Source of the DNA: Taenia hydatigena | Taxonomy: Eukaryota > Platyhelminthes > Cestoda > Cyclophyllidea > Taeniidae | Direction: 5' to 3' | Length of the DNA stretch: 64,000 bases | Assembly (NCBI GenBank): GCA_036345935.2 | Contig: JADWOT020000003.1 | Location: 17,688,509 to 17,752,508 of the forward strand | Shown here: positions 1 through 13,376 of the stretch, in pieces | Layout of the letters: every line of letters starts with the position of its first letter | Numbering within the stretch: position 1 is the first letter of the stretch | Position numbers and translations under genes: made by a program | The notes under the pieces: model-generated | What the model was told of the DNA's origin: nothing | Databases searched by the model: none | Seen by the model: only the letters and a program-made list of their open reading frames with translations

Positions 1-290
1 CTTGGAACGAAATGGTTTCTTCGCATTCTAATGAGGGAATTACCTTTTACGATTTTGTTGAGATTTCTAAGTGCTGACAGAAATGATCCAAAGCAAGATC
101 TACCTGAAAGAGGGTACTTAAAGGTCGCGTTACTTTTAAAGCTGTTTTATGATTATTGTCTGCATCAATTCTGATTCATGTGTTGGTTGGTCTTCAAAAT
201 ATCAACATAGCATAATTAACAGAGTTCTTGGATGTCGGCTTCTTTTTATCAGCCCACTTCCTACTACCTCCACAGCTTGGAGAAACCAAT

Positions 291-341
291 TCCCCTACCC
301 CCCTCCGCCCCCTCCGCCCCCTCCACCCCCTTCCCCCCAGT
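291..341. repeat. C-rich CCGCCC-like low-complexity tract
   Basis: About 50 bases are nearly all C and T, with several CTCCGCCCC units. Read on the plus strand it gives a run of prolines, but no flanking coding evidence exists, so I treat it as simple sequence. Confidence 0.8.
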
Positions 342-3300
342 TTCCCATCGTGCAGGAGTAGCCCGCTTTTTTGACCACATTATGGTAATTTTTCGTACAA
401 AATCAACTAACAAGCATAGGTTATTAAATCGTAATGCTGAAAATCTTCAAAATTGGAAGCAGACTGTAATATGTGAAGTGACTGTCGACTTTGGCAATGA
501 CTGTGTTAAAACAGGACCTCGCTCCATTAGCGACCGACTTGTAGAGCTTTAAAATGAAATAACTGTCAAGTCGACTGGATTTTAACAGCTTGAAGCAGAT
601 GCTCAGATGTGGCATACAGCAGACGAACCGGTTTTGGCTTACTACTGCTACCACCATAATCCACCCTCGACACCATGCATGCTGGCGGGTATGCTGGTCT
701 GAAAGTAGATTGAAAGTTGACTTGGAGATAGTCACTGTACTACAGATTAAAAATGTAAATAAGACAAGGCATAAAACTCACCTTAACTACTTACCATTTC
801 CACTCTGGACAAACCAGGAATCCAACCTCCTCCTCACCTTGTACACCTGGTCCAAATGTGCTGCCTCTAAGTGGGTGTGTTTATGCTACTATAAATTTCA
901 CAGAAGGCAGCATGTTCTGTCGTGCTGTTCTGCCACTTCTGAAAGCATGTCCGCACTTGCTGAGCGTCTTAGAATGTGACCAGCACTTTACACATATTCG
1001 TGTCATTTGTGTCACAGCCCTTGCCTTCCTTCTTTTTTTGGCGTGTTGAGCGCCTGGCTATTTGGACTCTCAGAAATTAAGCAAAACTTAAATAATGGGA
1101 TTTTGTTTTAAAATAGACTTAGTTGAAGTGCTTCATTAAAGCAAGCTGCGCAAATGGACACTAAATGTCCTGAGGTTCTTCAAATGGAACCTTTTGCTTA
1201 CCATTGACTGACTCCTTTTGTTTTCAACTCTTTTCTTTTCCCAAGGTAGATCAGCACGCGTTTTCTGTGTGCACGAAACCGTCTGTTGTTTTACTGTTAT
1301 ATTTTTTTGGAAAAAGAAACAAGTTTTATGCTTCCAGTCACCTGAAAATTTTTTGAGCCACTTGAAGCATTCGTTTTAAACCCACAGAACAATAAGATAC
1401 AAGGGTAAGAATTCCACTGCTTGCAGGGCTCCGAGTCATGGAAGGGTTTCACCAGAACTATTAACCCCTTAACCTTGAGGAGCTGCTTATTTATTCTCTA
1501 CAAAACAGATAGCTGTAGGAATCTGAATGAGAGAAAAGCCGCCATAGAATCAGTCTATCCACATTCAGACAGTTTGGAGTTCTGATTTGAGGACTCTGGG
1601 AGAATTTCAACGTGCGCTGGATCAACTCGAGATAAAACAAAAATTAAGCGCAATGTCAAAAGTAGCCTCTTTTATCCGTTATATTTACTGGTTAAATCGT
1701 ACTTCCACACTTCGGTTTCCTTATACTTCATGAACATTTCAGTTAACGTCTGTAGGGGCATCTATCTAACATGCTTTAATTCACAATGGGCAACTTCTGC
1801 TTTACATGGATCCTGAATTTGAGAAGAATTGAAAAGTATTGTTGAGAAACCACTACTTATTCAAGCGAAGTCGCTTGTTATGCAATAAAGCCTGTAAATT
1901 ATCCTGTATTAGTAAGATAAAATAACTTTTCGTTTTTTTAATGACTGATCTTAACCGACTTCACGAATTCAACACTTACGAGATGAGACCTGAAAGGGCT
2001 ACTTTCGATAAGCAAAAGGCTTAATTCTCCCTCGAACTAGGAACCAGACTGTTGCCATCCCAATTTCCCACTGCACTGAAGAAGCTTCATTGAATAAAGA
2101 ATCGGTAGAAAGCATCTCTCACCGTCTAGGTATTGCGAAATTTCATAACTTCTTTTCTCACCCAAGAAGATCCTTGTTATCATCCCCGCCTGTCAGGATA
2201 AATCACGTCTGGTAGCTTTTCTTGGTACTCATTTGGCAATCTTTAGTGCGGAAGCTCCAATCGTACCAAGAGTGACCATAACTCTCCATTATTCGTATCT
2301 GCATAACTCGATGGTCTGTAGATGCATTCTCGAGGTCACATTGTTGGAAAAAATGCAGGAAACGATTACTGCCATCTATCTGGAAAACGATCCTGCGGGC
2401 TGATTTGGTTAAAGTAGGTGGTCTATCCATTACTTGAACTGGGGTGGACTCCGCCCTCGGAAAGTGTTATATCAGATTTTAATTTGGTAAAGCTAAAACA
2501 GATTCGGTTCCTTCTCTTCTACCTCTTGGAATGAGCAGACGATTTGGACGTGGCTGTTCCTTATGGATACCGAGGAGGATTCGTTTCCTCTAATCCATCA
2601 CGAGGATCGTATTCATTTACTGCCTCTCTTTCAAAAGTTGCATTTTAGACAATTATGTATTACACATTTTCTTTGCTTTATCCTTTTAATGCTTCGTTTC
2701 TTCAGGTAGACTTTTTTCAGTCAGGTAGTAATGTGCTCAAGGTGAACCTTCTTCGTCCACCAAGGGATTCAGTAAACGATATTCTACACATTAGACTGTC
2801 CTTCTGTTAAATCACATCTCTCTCTCTCGAAAATAAAGGGATAATTTTCTCCAAGCATACCTTAGTGTAATTTAGCATAGGAAAGGGCAAACAAAGTGGC
2901 ACTTTGGCATCCCAAAATGACAGAGCAAATGAGTTACAAAGTTAAGGCAAAAGGTTGACATTTGTGCATTGCATTTTCGTCCATTTTAATGCTCAAGAAA
3001 AATGTAAAGATTGCATGGCGACTTGGAATGCCATCCATTGTCACTTACTGTCTGGAGATGTTGTGATAAAATACTTAATGACTAGGGTAGGGCATAAATA
3101 AGGAGGCAAAAAATGCATGTCGGGCATCAGATATGCCAATTTATTCAATGAATTGCGTTTACTTTCCTGAGTAGAGAATATTTACTCAGTATGGAATGAG
3201 AAACGGTGAATTTTTTGCTCATTTTTAACCATCTTCCCAGTAAGGCAATTTTCATTATCTAAACCAATGAATTGATAAGAATGAAGCATTACAAAAGCGA

Positions 3301-4444
3301 TGCTCAAAGTATTGTTAATGCTAATTTTGACAGCCTGATGGTCACAAAATTTTTATAGCGTCGCAATACTTTCCTGAAGACGAGGGAAGACATTATGCTA
3401 GGATCGAAAATGCATTTTCTTTGTGAAGTAGAGCTTGGAGGTCACCGGTGGAGTCCTAAATGACCCGTTACAAAAACCGAGAATTAAATAAGCCAATTAA
3501 AGTTTCGTAATGTAGACTTGAAAAAAAGTGACAGCTTAATAAAGTAGCGTTTTTATAAAACCATGGCAATTTTGATTAGTCCTCTGACCTCCCTCCGCCC
3601 GCTCCCTCGTCCTCTGCACAGGCGGTCCAAGTTCATGCTATGGCCTTGGGCCTATTATCTCACAGGCTCCCGCATATTTTTCACAAGTATTAGTCCGCCT
3701 CCATAACGGGATCATAAAACCTAAAATTCTGGCATAATGCGACGGATAATCGTCCCGTCCCTCCCCTTCAATAACAGTCATACAATTTAAGTAGCTTTTT
3801 TCCTTTCGTTGGATGCAAAAACACCGCATAGTGTTTGAAATTTTCCTATCATGACGCCATTTTGGCTGTATTTTAATAGCTTTGCTGATTATGATGTTTC
3901 CTCTTCATCTACATTCCTCCTTGTTTCCCATCTAAGTCAAGATGGACGCCTGTGCCATTAACAAGAAATTACTCCATTTATTCACATTCCTTTTTATCTT
4001 TTAGGTAGCCCTTTCTAAAGGATGGAAAAACGAAAAAAATACATTCCAGTGATTTGGTACTGTAGAAATTTTCCTGTTTAAGCATAAATCAAATAATTAA
4101 AATGATAACGTTGTAGCCAAAGAGTAAGCAGATTCACTCTCCTTATCCCCATGTGGAGCATGTTCCCATTGGAATAATCCAGGCGGTACAGTCCAAAAGA
4201 TTGCAAGTTCCATTGACTTCGAAATTCAGTAATTATTCGGAGTCGACTGCAAAAGATTGCCTCAATTCCATAAGAAGTCATGCCATAAAGGTAGCACTTT
4301 ATAATTTGCCTCAACCCATTAAGTTTATGAGTTGAAAGATCTGAACCAATCACTACATACTCTCCGTTTTGTGTCACAAAAGGGCTAATAATTTGTCGAG
4401 GGGGTTAATGCCTTGGCACTGCATGCGTATTTTATAGTTCTTTC

Positions 4445-4465
4445 CCTCTCTCTCTCTCTCTCTCT
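4445..4465. repeat. (CT)n microsatellite
   Basis: An uninterrupted run of about ten CT units, visible directly in the sequence. Confidence 0.9.
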
Positions 4466-7400
4466 ACATATGTTTCGTGTGCACACGACAAATCAGACAA
4501 ATTTGATTACTTTGACAACATCAGGCCAACAACATTGAGGGTTTGAAAGTCTGTCAACACCCTAGACACGACAAGGTAAGGTCTTTGAAAGCCATGAAAA
4601 TGCCCTCTATTTGGTCATGTCGTTTTGAGGATAAAAAAGCATTTTGTGACAGAAGGCCACTTTTTTTGCACTGGCCACCCAAACTATCATTCCTTTAGGA
4701 AACTTCTGGGGCAGAGTGGACTGCACCAGCAGTAGCCGTCGTGTCAGGCAGGTCGAAGGGTTTGGAGGCATTGATTGCCTCGGTTTCTGGGAGGATTTAA
4801 TTAGGTCTATTAAGGATGCTATTTTAAGAGAGTTCAGTCAATCACAATGCTAGCCTGCCGGGCATCTAGAATTTCTGTTCGCATTTTTCACTTGTATCAG
4901 TATTTATGCGCTTCATTGTCTCTTCCTGTAGCGTTTTTGAAGCAAAGAAGATCACACAGGAAGGTAGGAGAATTTTCTTGTTTAAAGTGATTATGATTTT
5001 TAATAGGTAAATATGAACATTTGGGAAAGACTTCTTCCTCCCCTAGGCGAAACGCAGTCGTCAATAAATACTCCAAAAGAGGTGCTTTGGGCACTGGAAG
5101 GTGCTATTTTGGCCTCCTAACATTTTCATCTTCCCTTCAGCAAAGGGGTACACATTTGTTGGGAAAAATTAAGTGGCACATTAATCACTGACTTTATGGA
5201 AGGTGTTGCCAGTTTCCACCTCGAAACAGCTACGACGAATGGAAGCTGTGGTTTGGGAGAGTCGGATTAAATAAATAAAGTTGTTTGAATTGCCGGTTTT
5301 GTTGGCGCCGACACACAAATCACATTGAACTTCAAATTGGGACATGAAGTGATGGTCTGCATCCCATTAACTTGGGGAATAAATTGCTCAAATCGTCTTG
5401 CCCGACTGATTTCTAAGGTCATTTTTAAGCTCTAGTTTTTCGCTCATTTCTTGAAGCAATGCTAACAAATGTGCAGCTGTATATATCTAAATAACCATCC
5501 TCTTGATTTGAGCTTAAAAACATGTAGAAATTTGTCAGCAGTGAATCGGGAGCCTTCAAATGGAAATTCAAATACCAGCAGCATAATGGGATTTCATCAT
5601 TTAAAAGGAGTTTTTAAATACCTGCTGATCACTTATTCATTTTGTTCCCGAAATTAGAAGAATGGTAGAAGAAAAGGTCTTGATTCCGTCTAGAAATTTG
5701 TTTTTTTTCGCATCACAAGAATCAAGAAGAAGACAAGAAAAATGAAAGAGTTCCTGTCTAAGTCACGTACATAGGAATTGATCGTTAAAGTTAAAAGTAG
5801 ATACCTCAGCGCGATGACAACCACAAAATCAATTAATTTTTTATTTCAAACCTTCACTATCAGTCGCAGTGTACACTTGACGTCAACAGTTCAGACGGTG
5901 CATTGTTCAAGTGATACCAACACTTGGACCACCGAAGTGACAGTTTCATTAGCTATTCAGGGAGGAAAAACTCCTATTAAGAACATCCTACTTCAATGCC
6001 TTCACTGCAACCAACCAGACCTGAAATGCACGCGATTCGGTAAGACCGGTTTTCGCAGACTGATAAAGAGCACATTTGCCTAGTAGATTCCGAAGAAAAT
6101 CAAGGAGTCGCCCATAAATAATGTTAATAGGGGAGATGCTAAATCATTGGGAAAAGTGCATGTCTCGTTTTTTCCCAATCAGAAGTTCGGAAATGGGACG
6201 GCATTACGAGGCTGTAAGTCTACTGGGGGGGAAAGAGAAGGGAAGGGGGTACCTAAACCCCTACCTCTACGCCCTTCTTGAAGTTTTCTGTGTGAATTCC
6301 ACAACTCTGGTTGAACATGTAACGTAAGCATCTCTATCGGGAAAAAGGAGAGGAGGTAGTGCCTAAAGGTTACTGCGATGGGAAATGTTGAAGCATCAGA
6401 GAGTTCTCAAAGGCCTAGTCTGGGACCTCTGCTGTGAAAACATCAAAGCATCCATCTTCTTCTTCTTGTGCAAGGGTGATGCGCGGTTAGTAGCAAGCTA
6501 ATGAAAATTTCGTGATGGCTGAAAGGTTTCAGTGGTGATTCGACTGACCAAATGGCGTGCTTTTATCTGGCCAAATGGGATTAGAGTGACCGCAATTCTG
6601 GAAGAAGCAATTAACTGACTTTGAAGGATTACCTTCATTATTCATCGAGCTCCAGTACTGGTATCCCTTATTAATGGGTTCTTTGCTATCCCCCTACTGT
6701 TTTACACTCGCTTGAACCCAATGGTATTCCGCCTTACCCGCTTTACGAGCCGAGCTCCAACGTTTTGACGGCAATCGGAAATCATTTTGTCCATGAACGA
6801 TTTGATCAGCTTAGTTCTCCTGAGGAGTTGTGTGTTGTTATTGACACGCCGAATTGGAGATAAACAAGAAGCTCTTCATCTTCTAGAAATTCGTTTACTT
6901 CCTAACACGTGGTAAGAAGTGGGTTTTATGGTTCAAGGTTAAAAAAATTATCGCTGCTTTAATTCCGAACAATTCACTCACTAGCCTTCATTTCATAAGG
7001 ATCACATCTCCTGAAGATCAGATTTCGTGTGTACAGTGAGCTGAAAATGGGATTGTGTATGTAGAGGGCTTAACGACTAAGGGTAGGATCGAGAAAGTGT
7101 GCAAGACCAACACCTTTGGAAACAGCCAGGACTAGTAAATCAGGTGGACGGAAGAAATATCCAACATTCTCGTAGCACCGACCTCCTTACCATACGCCGC
7201 CCTACCCAGTCAGGAGAAGGTCTTCACAAGATAATCTCGTGCAAATTAAAAAAGGTGGTCGAGATAAAAGCATAGGTTGTGCAAAAGAGGAATTCACAAG
7301 CTTTTGCTTCCGTGAGAGTAGATAAAAAGCATTACCGTAAATGAGATTAAGTTGACGATAAAGTGTTAAAAAAAGCATTCTCTGGTTTAGCAGTTATATT

Positions 7401-10400
7401 TTTATTCCTTTCCCTTATACCTTAAGTGCTGAATTAAAACTGTGCATTTTTTGCACTTGTTTGCCTCGAGTTGGTATAATTTGACATTGTCATAATTAAG
7501 TAGCTTTAATAAGTAGTATCTTCTAGGGAAGTTTTAACTCAATATATAGATAGAATAATGTCGATCATAACCGCATGGATTTAGGTGGCTTATGGTTTTG
7601 TTTGTTTAACCCTCAGTTTTGGTTACGCAGGCACTGAAGGTTCGAGGATTGTGTTTTAGCCGGGCAGCCGGTCCCCTGGGCCCCATGCCGTTGGCCTCAA
7701 TTCTCCTCTACGTCGACATTACACATTTAGCCCAAGCATTTTACCCTCATTCTACTTCAGGCACGGCCAGGAATGATATATCCTACGCAAACTTAATTAA
7801 AATATCACATCTATCTTTTGACTGCTGGGCCACCCAAAGTACTATTCCTTAAAATGTCCTATAAGTTATCAACCCAAATTTTTTTTAAGGCGACAGGCAT
7901 TGTAAATCGCTTCACACATCCAAGTAGCTGTATTGCGATGACATTTTGCTAGCAAAAGTGTATTTTGACAATTAAATTTAAGAATTGAAAGGTTATCAAG
8001 GCCCAGCCTACTTCACATTATCCCAAAGAATCAAGTAAATAGAGTTATAAAAAGAAATTAAACAAAACCGGCGGAGTGAGTCACAAGTACCGCCCAAGTA
8101 ACCGTAAACTAACCCAGTCTCCTTCAGAGCTATAATGGGACAATGATTTACAGTTAGTGTAGGGAAATGCTAAGCGCCATAGGCATGGCTAGATTGCTAT
8201 ATCGGAAGCGGGAAGAACCACTTAAAAAAATCATCCCTTAGAAATAATAGTATTAATTTTAAAAGCCTAGTAGTGAATGAAATAAATGCTAAATAAACTA
8301 TCAGAAAGCCTTGACATTATTATTTGTAATCAATGTGCTGGATGTCTTTTCTACTGTCTCTAGTAAATAGAGCTACATTCACTGCTGTTAAATGTTTCTT
8401 TCCTGTTTAAACAACCAGAGGTTTTCAAGCTAAATTTCCCATCTACAATTGCCTGGCTCAACAAGAAATGAAAGTTGGAGAGTGTGAATTGACACTCAAT
8501 GGTCCACAATCAGATCTTTATGATTACCGTAAGCGAGATCAGGAATTTCGTCCTTGAAAAAATCCACCCTTAGGGAAGAGACAACCTGCAATTGACAGTG
8601 CTTTGTCTACTTCATCGTTAAGAGGGTCTACAGGAGCATACATTTCAACGCTTTTTAAGATTTTCTATAAATCATCCTGCTATTGTAAGCACCTTCCAGG
8701 CTTTTCAGCATAGCGACAACCGTTGAGACTGTTGAAAGTCACCTGGAGGACGGGGAGGGTTAGCAGCCTCTGTAATTAGGCCCCCTTACGCTTTCATTTG
8801 AGTAGCTTCGAGTCGTACCTTGTTCCTCTCCCCTCGTCACTAGACTACTGCTCCCCTCCACCCCCTCGCTTTCCAACATCTCGCCAGCAGACGGCGCGTC
8901 TAGTCTTTGTAGTCTGATGAGTCGGCTCCAAAAGGTTTTTGTGTAAAAATGAAGTTGAGCTCTCGACTAGAACTGTAACTCAACGGAAGTAGTTTTGGTG
9001 AAGAGAATTTGTGCTGTAAGTAGTTTTAAGGGTTGATTTCGATGTCATCAGACCTAGCCCCTTTTTAGCCGGGGATGGGAGAGGGCGTCTCCGCCGTAGC
9101 AGATTAGCGTAAAATCCAGCCATTAATGCTGTCTTTAATGCAACACCCTCATCACCCCAAAATTCCTTAAAAAGCATGAGACTTAGGAAGTTTTTTATTG
9201 CTAGCACCGAGAAGGGCTGAGAGACTAATAGCATAGGTGATGTGAGCAAACAGGTTATAGACGAAATCTCGGGAGCCTAGAGAATCACGGAGCGGGAATG
9301 AAGATTGTGTGATCATTACTTACTACTGCAGAGAGGCAGCCTTATTTGCGATATGCATTGCTGGAATTCTGTTGGTTTGTGTGCCGTTCGCTTTCCGTAG
9401 GAATGTTTGTCTAGACAGCTATTTTACTCGTCTGGGAAATTCAAAACCTCCTGTAATGTAACGTGGTATTCTGACAAACCGTTTTCAGTAAGTTATGAAA
9501 ACTGGCTCTTCAAATCTGCTTGCGAAAGAATGGCCTGAAATGGAGTTGGTCGCTCAACATCTATGCTTCACAGTCCCCTCAAAATCAGACGTCCACAATG
9601 AATGCATTACTCCTGTGACGCTTTGGGTTGAGGTATCGAGATTGTAGTGCCTTTTGAGTGGGTTTTATGCCTCTGGAATCTCAGCAACCCCTTAGATGAA
9701 TAGACCCTGTCCCAAACCGCAAGCAGACTACGAATTTGTGCAATCAAACTTTTCGATGGACTTAAACCGACCGGTAAAAGATGTTAAGAGAATTTACTTG
9801 CAAGTAACAATTGGGTTAGATGATAAAGTAATTTATGCGTGTTTTTGGTCTGCCAGATAGATATCACAGGATCTAGTTGGAACATGAAAATACTCAAGAG
9901 CTAACCCATACTTATTTACAAATTTTGACATTATGTCAAGTTTGACAACCAGTTGCCATGAAATACTGCAAACAACTCTTTCATAAATTGGCGACCCTTG
10001 ACATGACTAAAGTTACATTCACATCCTTCAACAGCTATCTGTTTCCTTTTGTGTAGATAGCTTCATTCAAGAACTTATTCCATTAGTTAAATAGCTGCTC
10101 CATCTTACTAAAGTTGAAACTGATGCCTTGCCTTCTCCCTCTGGGAAATGGTAACATTTAAAACAGATTGTGCGCGAATTAAGTTACTTCTGCACTTTTG
10201 TAGAAGCTATAAGAAACAATAAGTGCTCTTCAGCTTTCCGGCTTACACATCTTCTCTTCTACCCAGAAAGTCAGTCCAAGTTAAAAGTTGTATGCATCTG
10301 TATGTCATAGCACATTGATACCATTCCTGTGACGCAAGTCATCTTGACAGCACTTAAAGCAAACGATATTGCATGAAAGTCCTCGCAACGGGAACATCAT

Positions 10401-11857
10401 GATCAGATCACAGCGCTCATATCTCACATATAGCTGTGCTAATAACTGCGTAGTTTTTTAACGGTCTCTGGCGGGTCTGTAATTCGCTAAAAGGCCTCAG
10501 AAGGCATGAAGTGATAATGTGTGCGTGTGTTTAGTATGAACCGAGTCATGGGGAGCAAAATTGAGGCGGGAATTGAGTCCGTTTCAGTGAAATCAGCATT
10601 ATCCTCTTTGATAATCGATTAAAGCCAATGGCTTTAGACCTAAGGAGGGTAACTTAAATCCTGCAACGCCATTGGCTGAGCGTTGGTATGGCCTTGAGTT
10701 ACTTATTCAGTACCCAATTACAATTGAGTGATAAAATAATTGAACCAACGTGAAAACAATTGTTCTAATTCCTCTAATTAATTGTAATTTCAGTTGTTGC
10801 TTTACCGTACTTCACGAATATCTCTTCACACATGAAAGCAGTCAGTGCTATCATTTGTTTATTTTTAGCCGTGCCAATAACGCCTAAGCTCCATTACTAT
10901 TTTTGTAGACGCTAAGATTCTGGGAATATTTCTAGGCTGCCCGAGAGGTTTAATCGGCGTGGAAGGTTATTTTTGTGCTACTATCCCATTATGGCAAGCC
11001 GAGGTGGGTTGGCCAGAGCTGCCAATGTCGCTTGACTACAAAAGTTCATCGAGCTTTTGGGAAGTACCAGTGGGCATACCACCCAGATTTGAGACACATA
11101 GCTATAAACATGATCCCCAGGTGAATTCATTGCCTCTGCGTGTTATTATTCCGCTGACATACTTCATGGCCTAGATTTCAAGTGGTGGGAGTTATCTCGC
11201 ATCAAGAATGCTTGCGCTTTGAATCAGCCTACTGGTCATCGATGGTGATCCTAGCTAAGGCATTACTTTAGCTAGCCTTTGACCTAATTTAGTTGGGAGG
11301 GACAAACGACTTGCATCAAATATGGGTGCCCAAAGCAAGAATATACAATTCTGTAGCAATTTGAAACAGTTTTTAAGTCATTAAAGGTTTAATAGTCAAG
11401 TCGTTTCGATATACCAGGGTTCTGCGTTGTTAATGATCATCCCCAGGAGACGCCCGGATGATCTCAAATTTTATTGTCTATATCTGGTCTTGACTCTCAG
11501 TGGTTCATTGTCGTTGGCTTTACGACCATTCGATGGAGAAGTAAGGCCAAAAGATACTTAAATTGACCTCCCACTAAAGACTGATGCAAAAACCAACGCT
11601 TTTGAGAAGCCAACAGAAGGTGGCAACGAAATGGGGACTTTTTTTCAATCTTTGAAGCTTGGTTCATCTTAATCACATGACTGGCTGTCGAGATAGACGT
11701 GCTACAGGTGTTCATATTTCTAGTCGCTTCGACCTCACCTGCCGCGAAATGTGGGGTCAGGATAATTTAGACCAATCAGAAAGTCACCTCATCGACTCGT
11801 TGTAGTTAAATTGCATTGTGGTGACTGATGCGTTATAAGCAGTAGCTTCGCTTTTCT

Positions 11858-11881
11858 CTACGGTAAAGTAGATTACCGTAG
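11858..11881. repeat. Perfect 9-bp hairpin
   Basis: CTACGGTAA at 11858-11866 pairs with TTACCGTAG at 11873-11881 around a 6-base loop. No U-tract or gene end lies nearby that would make it a terminator. It could be a remnant of a small inverted-repeat element. Confidence 0.6.
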
Positions 11882-12054
11882 ATTAAGCTTAACCACCGAT
11901 CCATCATTATCATCCTCAATAGAGCGAAACAATTGGTGTGTTGGGCGAAGGAAGTAGCCGTGATAAACACAGGAATAACCTTGTGTTTTAGGCTTGTGTG
12001 CGTTTTTACATACCCTTGAATTGGTCCGTCAGCCAAGAGCAGAGATGCCAAAAG

Positions 12055-12093
12055 TACACGCACACGCACACTCACATGCACACACACACACAG
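12055..12093. repeat. (CA)n microsatellite
   Basis: An interrupted run of CA units with occasional CG, TC and TG steps, visible directly. Confidence 0.9.
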
Positions 12094-13356
12094 ACAGTGC
12101 GACAACCCGCGTGCCAAACCTCGACTCCTCTGTCTCGCCTGCATGCTCGAGAGCACGCTCTTTGTGCATCGAAAGTACAAGATATTTACTAAAAGAAAGT
12201 GTAGTTCGGTGCTATTGCCATTAGCAACGCTGAAGCGGTAGGATAAGTGTATTTTATTACCGGATCAACAAATGCTATCTATTCAGTTTACTAGCCCATG
12301 GGCGAATGATTTAGGTGATCGATAAAGGGGAACGGGTGCGTCACCTTCCCACACACGTATCCAACATCATGCGGATCTGACCGATCGAAGCTTCTTGTCT
12401 GTGTAACCTCCATTATTAAAGTGTTTGGGAAAAGGTCTGGTTAACGTGACAATCACCGAAGCTGACACCCAAAAGCGATCTCCCACTGCATAGTTTCGTG
12501 ATATCTTAATGTCTCGAGGCTTTACCTTCCCCATGAGTCATCGTCGCATCGTAGGCCATGTTATTTTCCAAAATCACAATAGCCTTAACATCCATTTTCA
12601 TTGGCTTAAATATGAGTTTAAACGTGAAGGCGATAGCAAAAAGTCGGTCCATTGACGCACGCACGACTTTGTCCTTTCGTCTAGACAGCTGAACGACGTA
12701 GTTGCAGTTGCTGTTGGCGCTAGCACAGTCCATCTGTTATTAACCGCGCGTGCGCCGATACAGTGTAAGTGAGTGATACGCGCAAAGCTGCCGGCTCTGA
12801 CCGCATACGCTCACTGCCCTCCTCCCTCTCTCCCTCCCCCCGACTGTGGCCTCCTCTAATGAAGCCGCATTGTTCCTCACGGTGCTTGTGAGGACGCGTG
12901 TGAGAACACGTCCAATACTGTCCACAAATTCATCTCACTCACTAATGTCGCCTCCGAAGGTCACCTTTTCACCCACTGCACGCGTGGATGATTCATGCGA
13001 GTAGAAATCAGCCGCGACCCCGTGGCCGTGTTTGCGTGTGAACCTCCGGCGTTAAATCGATAATCGATACCCATTGCTCATTCGCTTGCTGTGGGATGCG
13101 CCCATTTCGAACATTGGCGCCTAATAAAGCTAGATTTTGCTATTGTTTTTTTTGAATAAAAGTTGGATTTCATTTAGAACTATGTAAAAGGTGAATTTTT
13201 AACCGCGTATTTAATGTATATTACTGACTGGACCGAAAAAAGCGACATCAGAAGGGATGAGAACTGCCGCTAACTTCGCCGAACCAGGTAAGCATATTGA
13301 GGGGGTGAAACTTTATGAGCATCGTTTGGTTTAACACTCCCCTTCCTCCTTGAAAC

Positions 13357-13376
13357 AAGGACGTCTAAGGACGTCT
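13357..13376. repeat. Tandem 10-bp duplication
   Basis: AAGGACGTCT occurs twice back to back. Each copy carries the palindrome GACGTC, and the whole is flanked by CAAGG/CCTTG, so it also forms an inverted structure. CRE-like sites share the ACGTC core, but no gene start is attached to it. Confidence 0.7.

Larger units (their letters stand above)
1..12040. other. Stretch with no confirmed gene; short repeats only
   Basis: No open frame here is longer than chance predicts for this base composition, and none resembles a protein family I know. Several short open stretches have splice-like ends, but the reading depends on free choice of frame. The best are an ORF ending at 2203 on the minus strand, a three-exon chain at 5864-6863 and a two-exon chain at 8419-8946; these are discussed separately. 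The stretch also carries a C-rich tract near its start, a CT microsatellite and a 9-bp hairpin. It is probably intergenic or intronic DNA of a gene whose conserved exons lie outside the window. Confidence 0.5.

Noticed and set aside
590..979. 129-codon plus-strand ORF
   Set aside because: Composition is rich in Cys, Trp and His without order, splice context is lacking, and it is within the chance length range.
5864..6863. Three-exon plus-strand chain (5864-6039, 6284-6323, 6755-6863) with matching phases
   Set aside because: The exons are short and were chosen from several open frames; chance chaining is likely, no start was found and no homology is visible.
8419..8946. Two-exon plus-strand chain (8419-8528, 8888-8946), plus a separate 87-nt exon-like segment at 9401-9487
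   Set aside because: Good acceptors, but the open stretches are under 40 codons and more than one frame is open in the third; not enough to call a gene.
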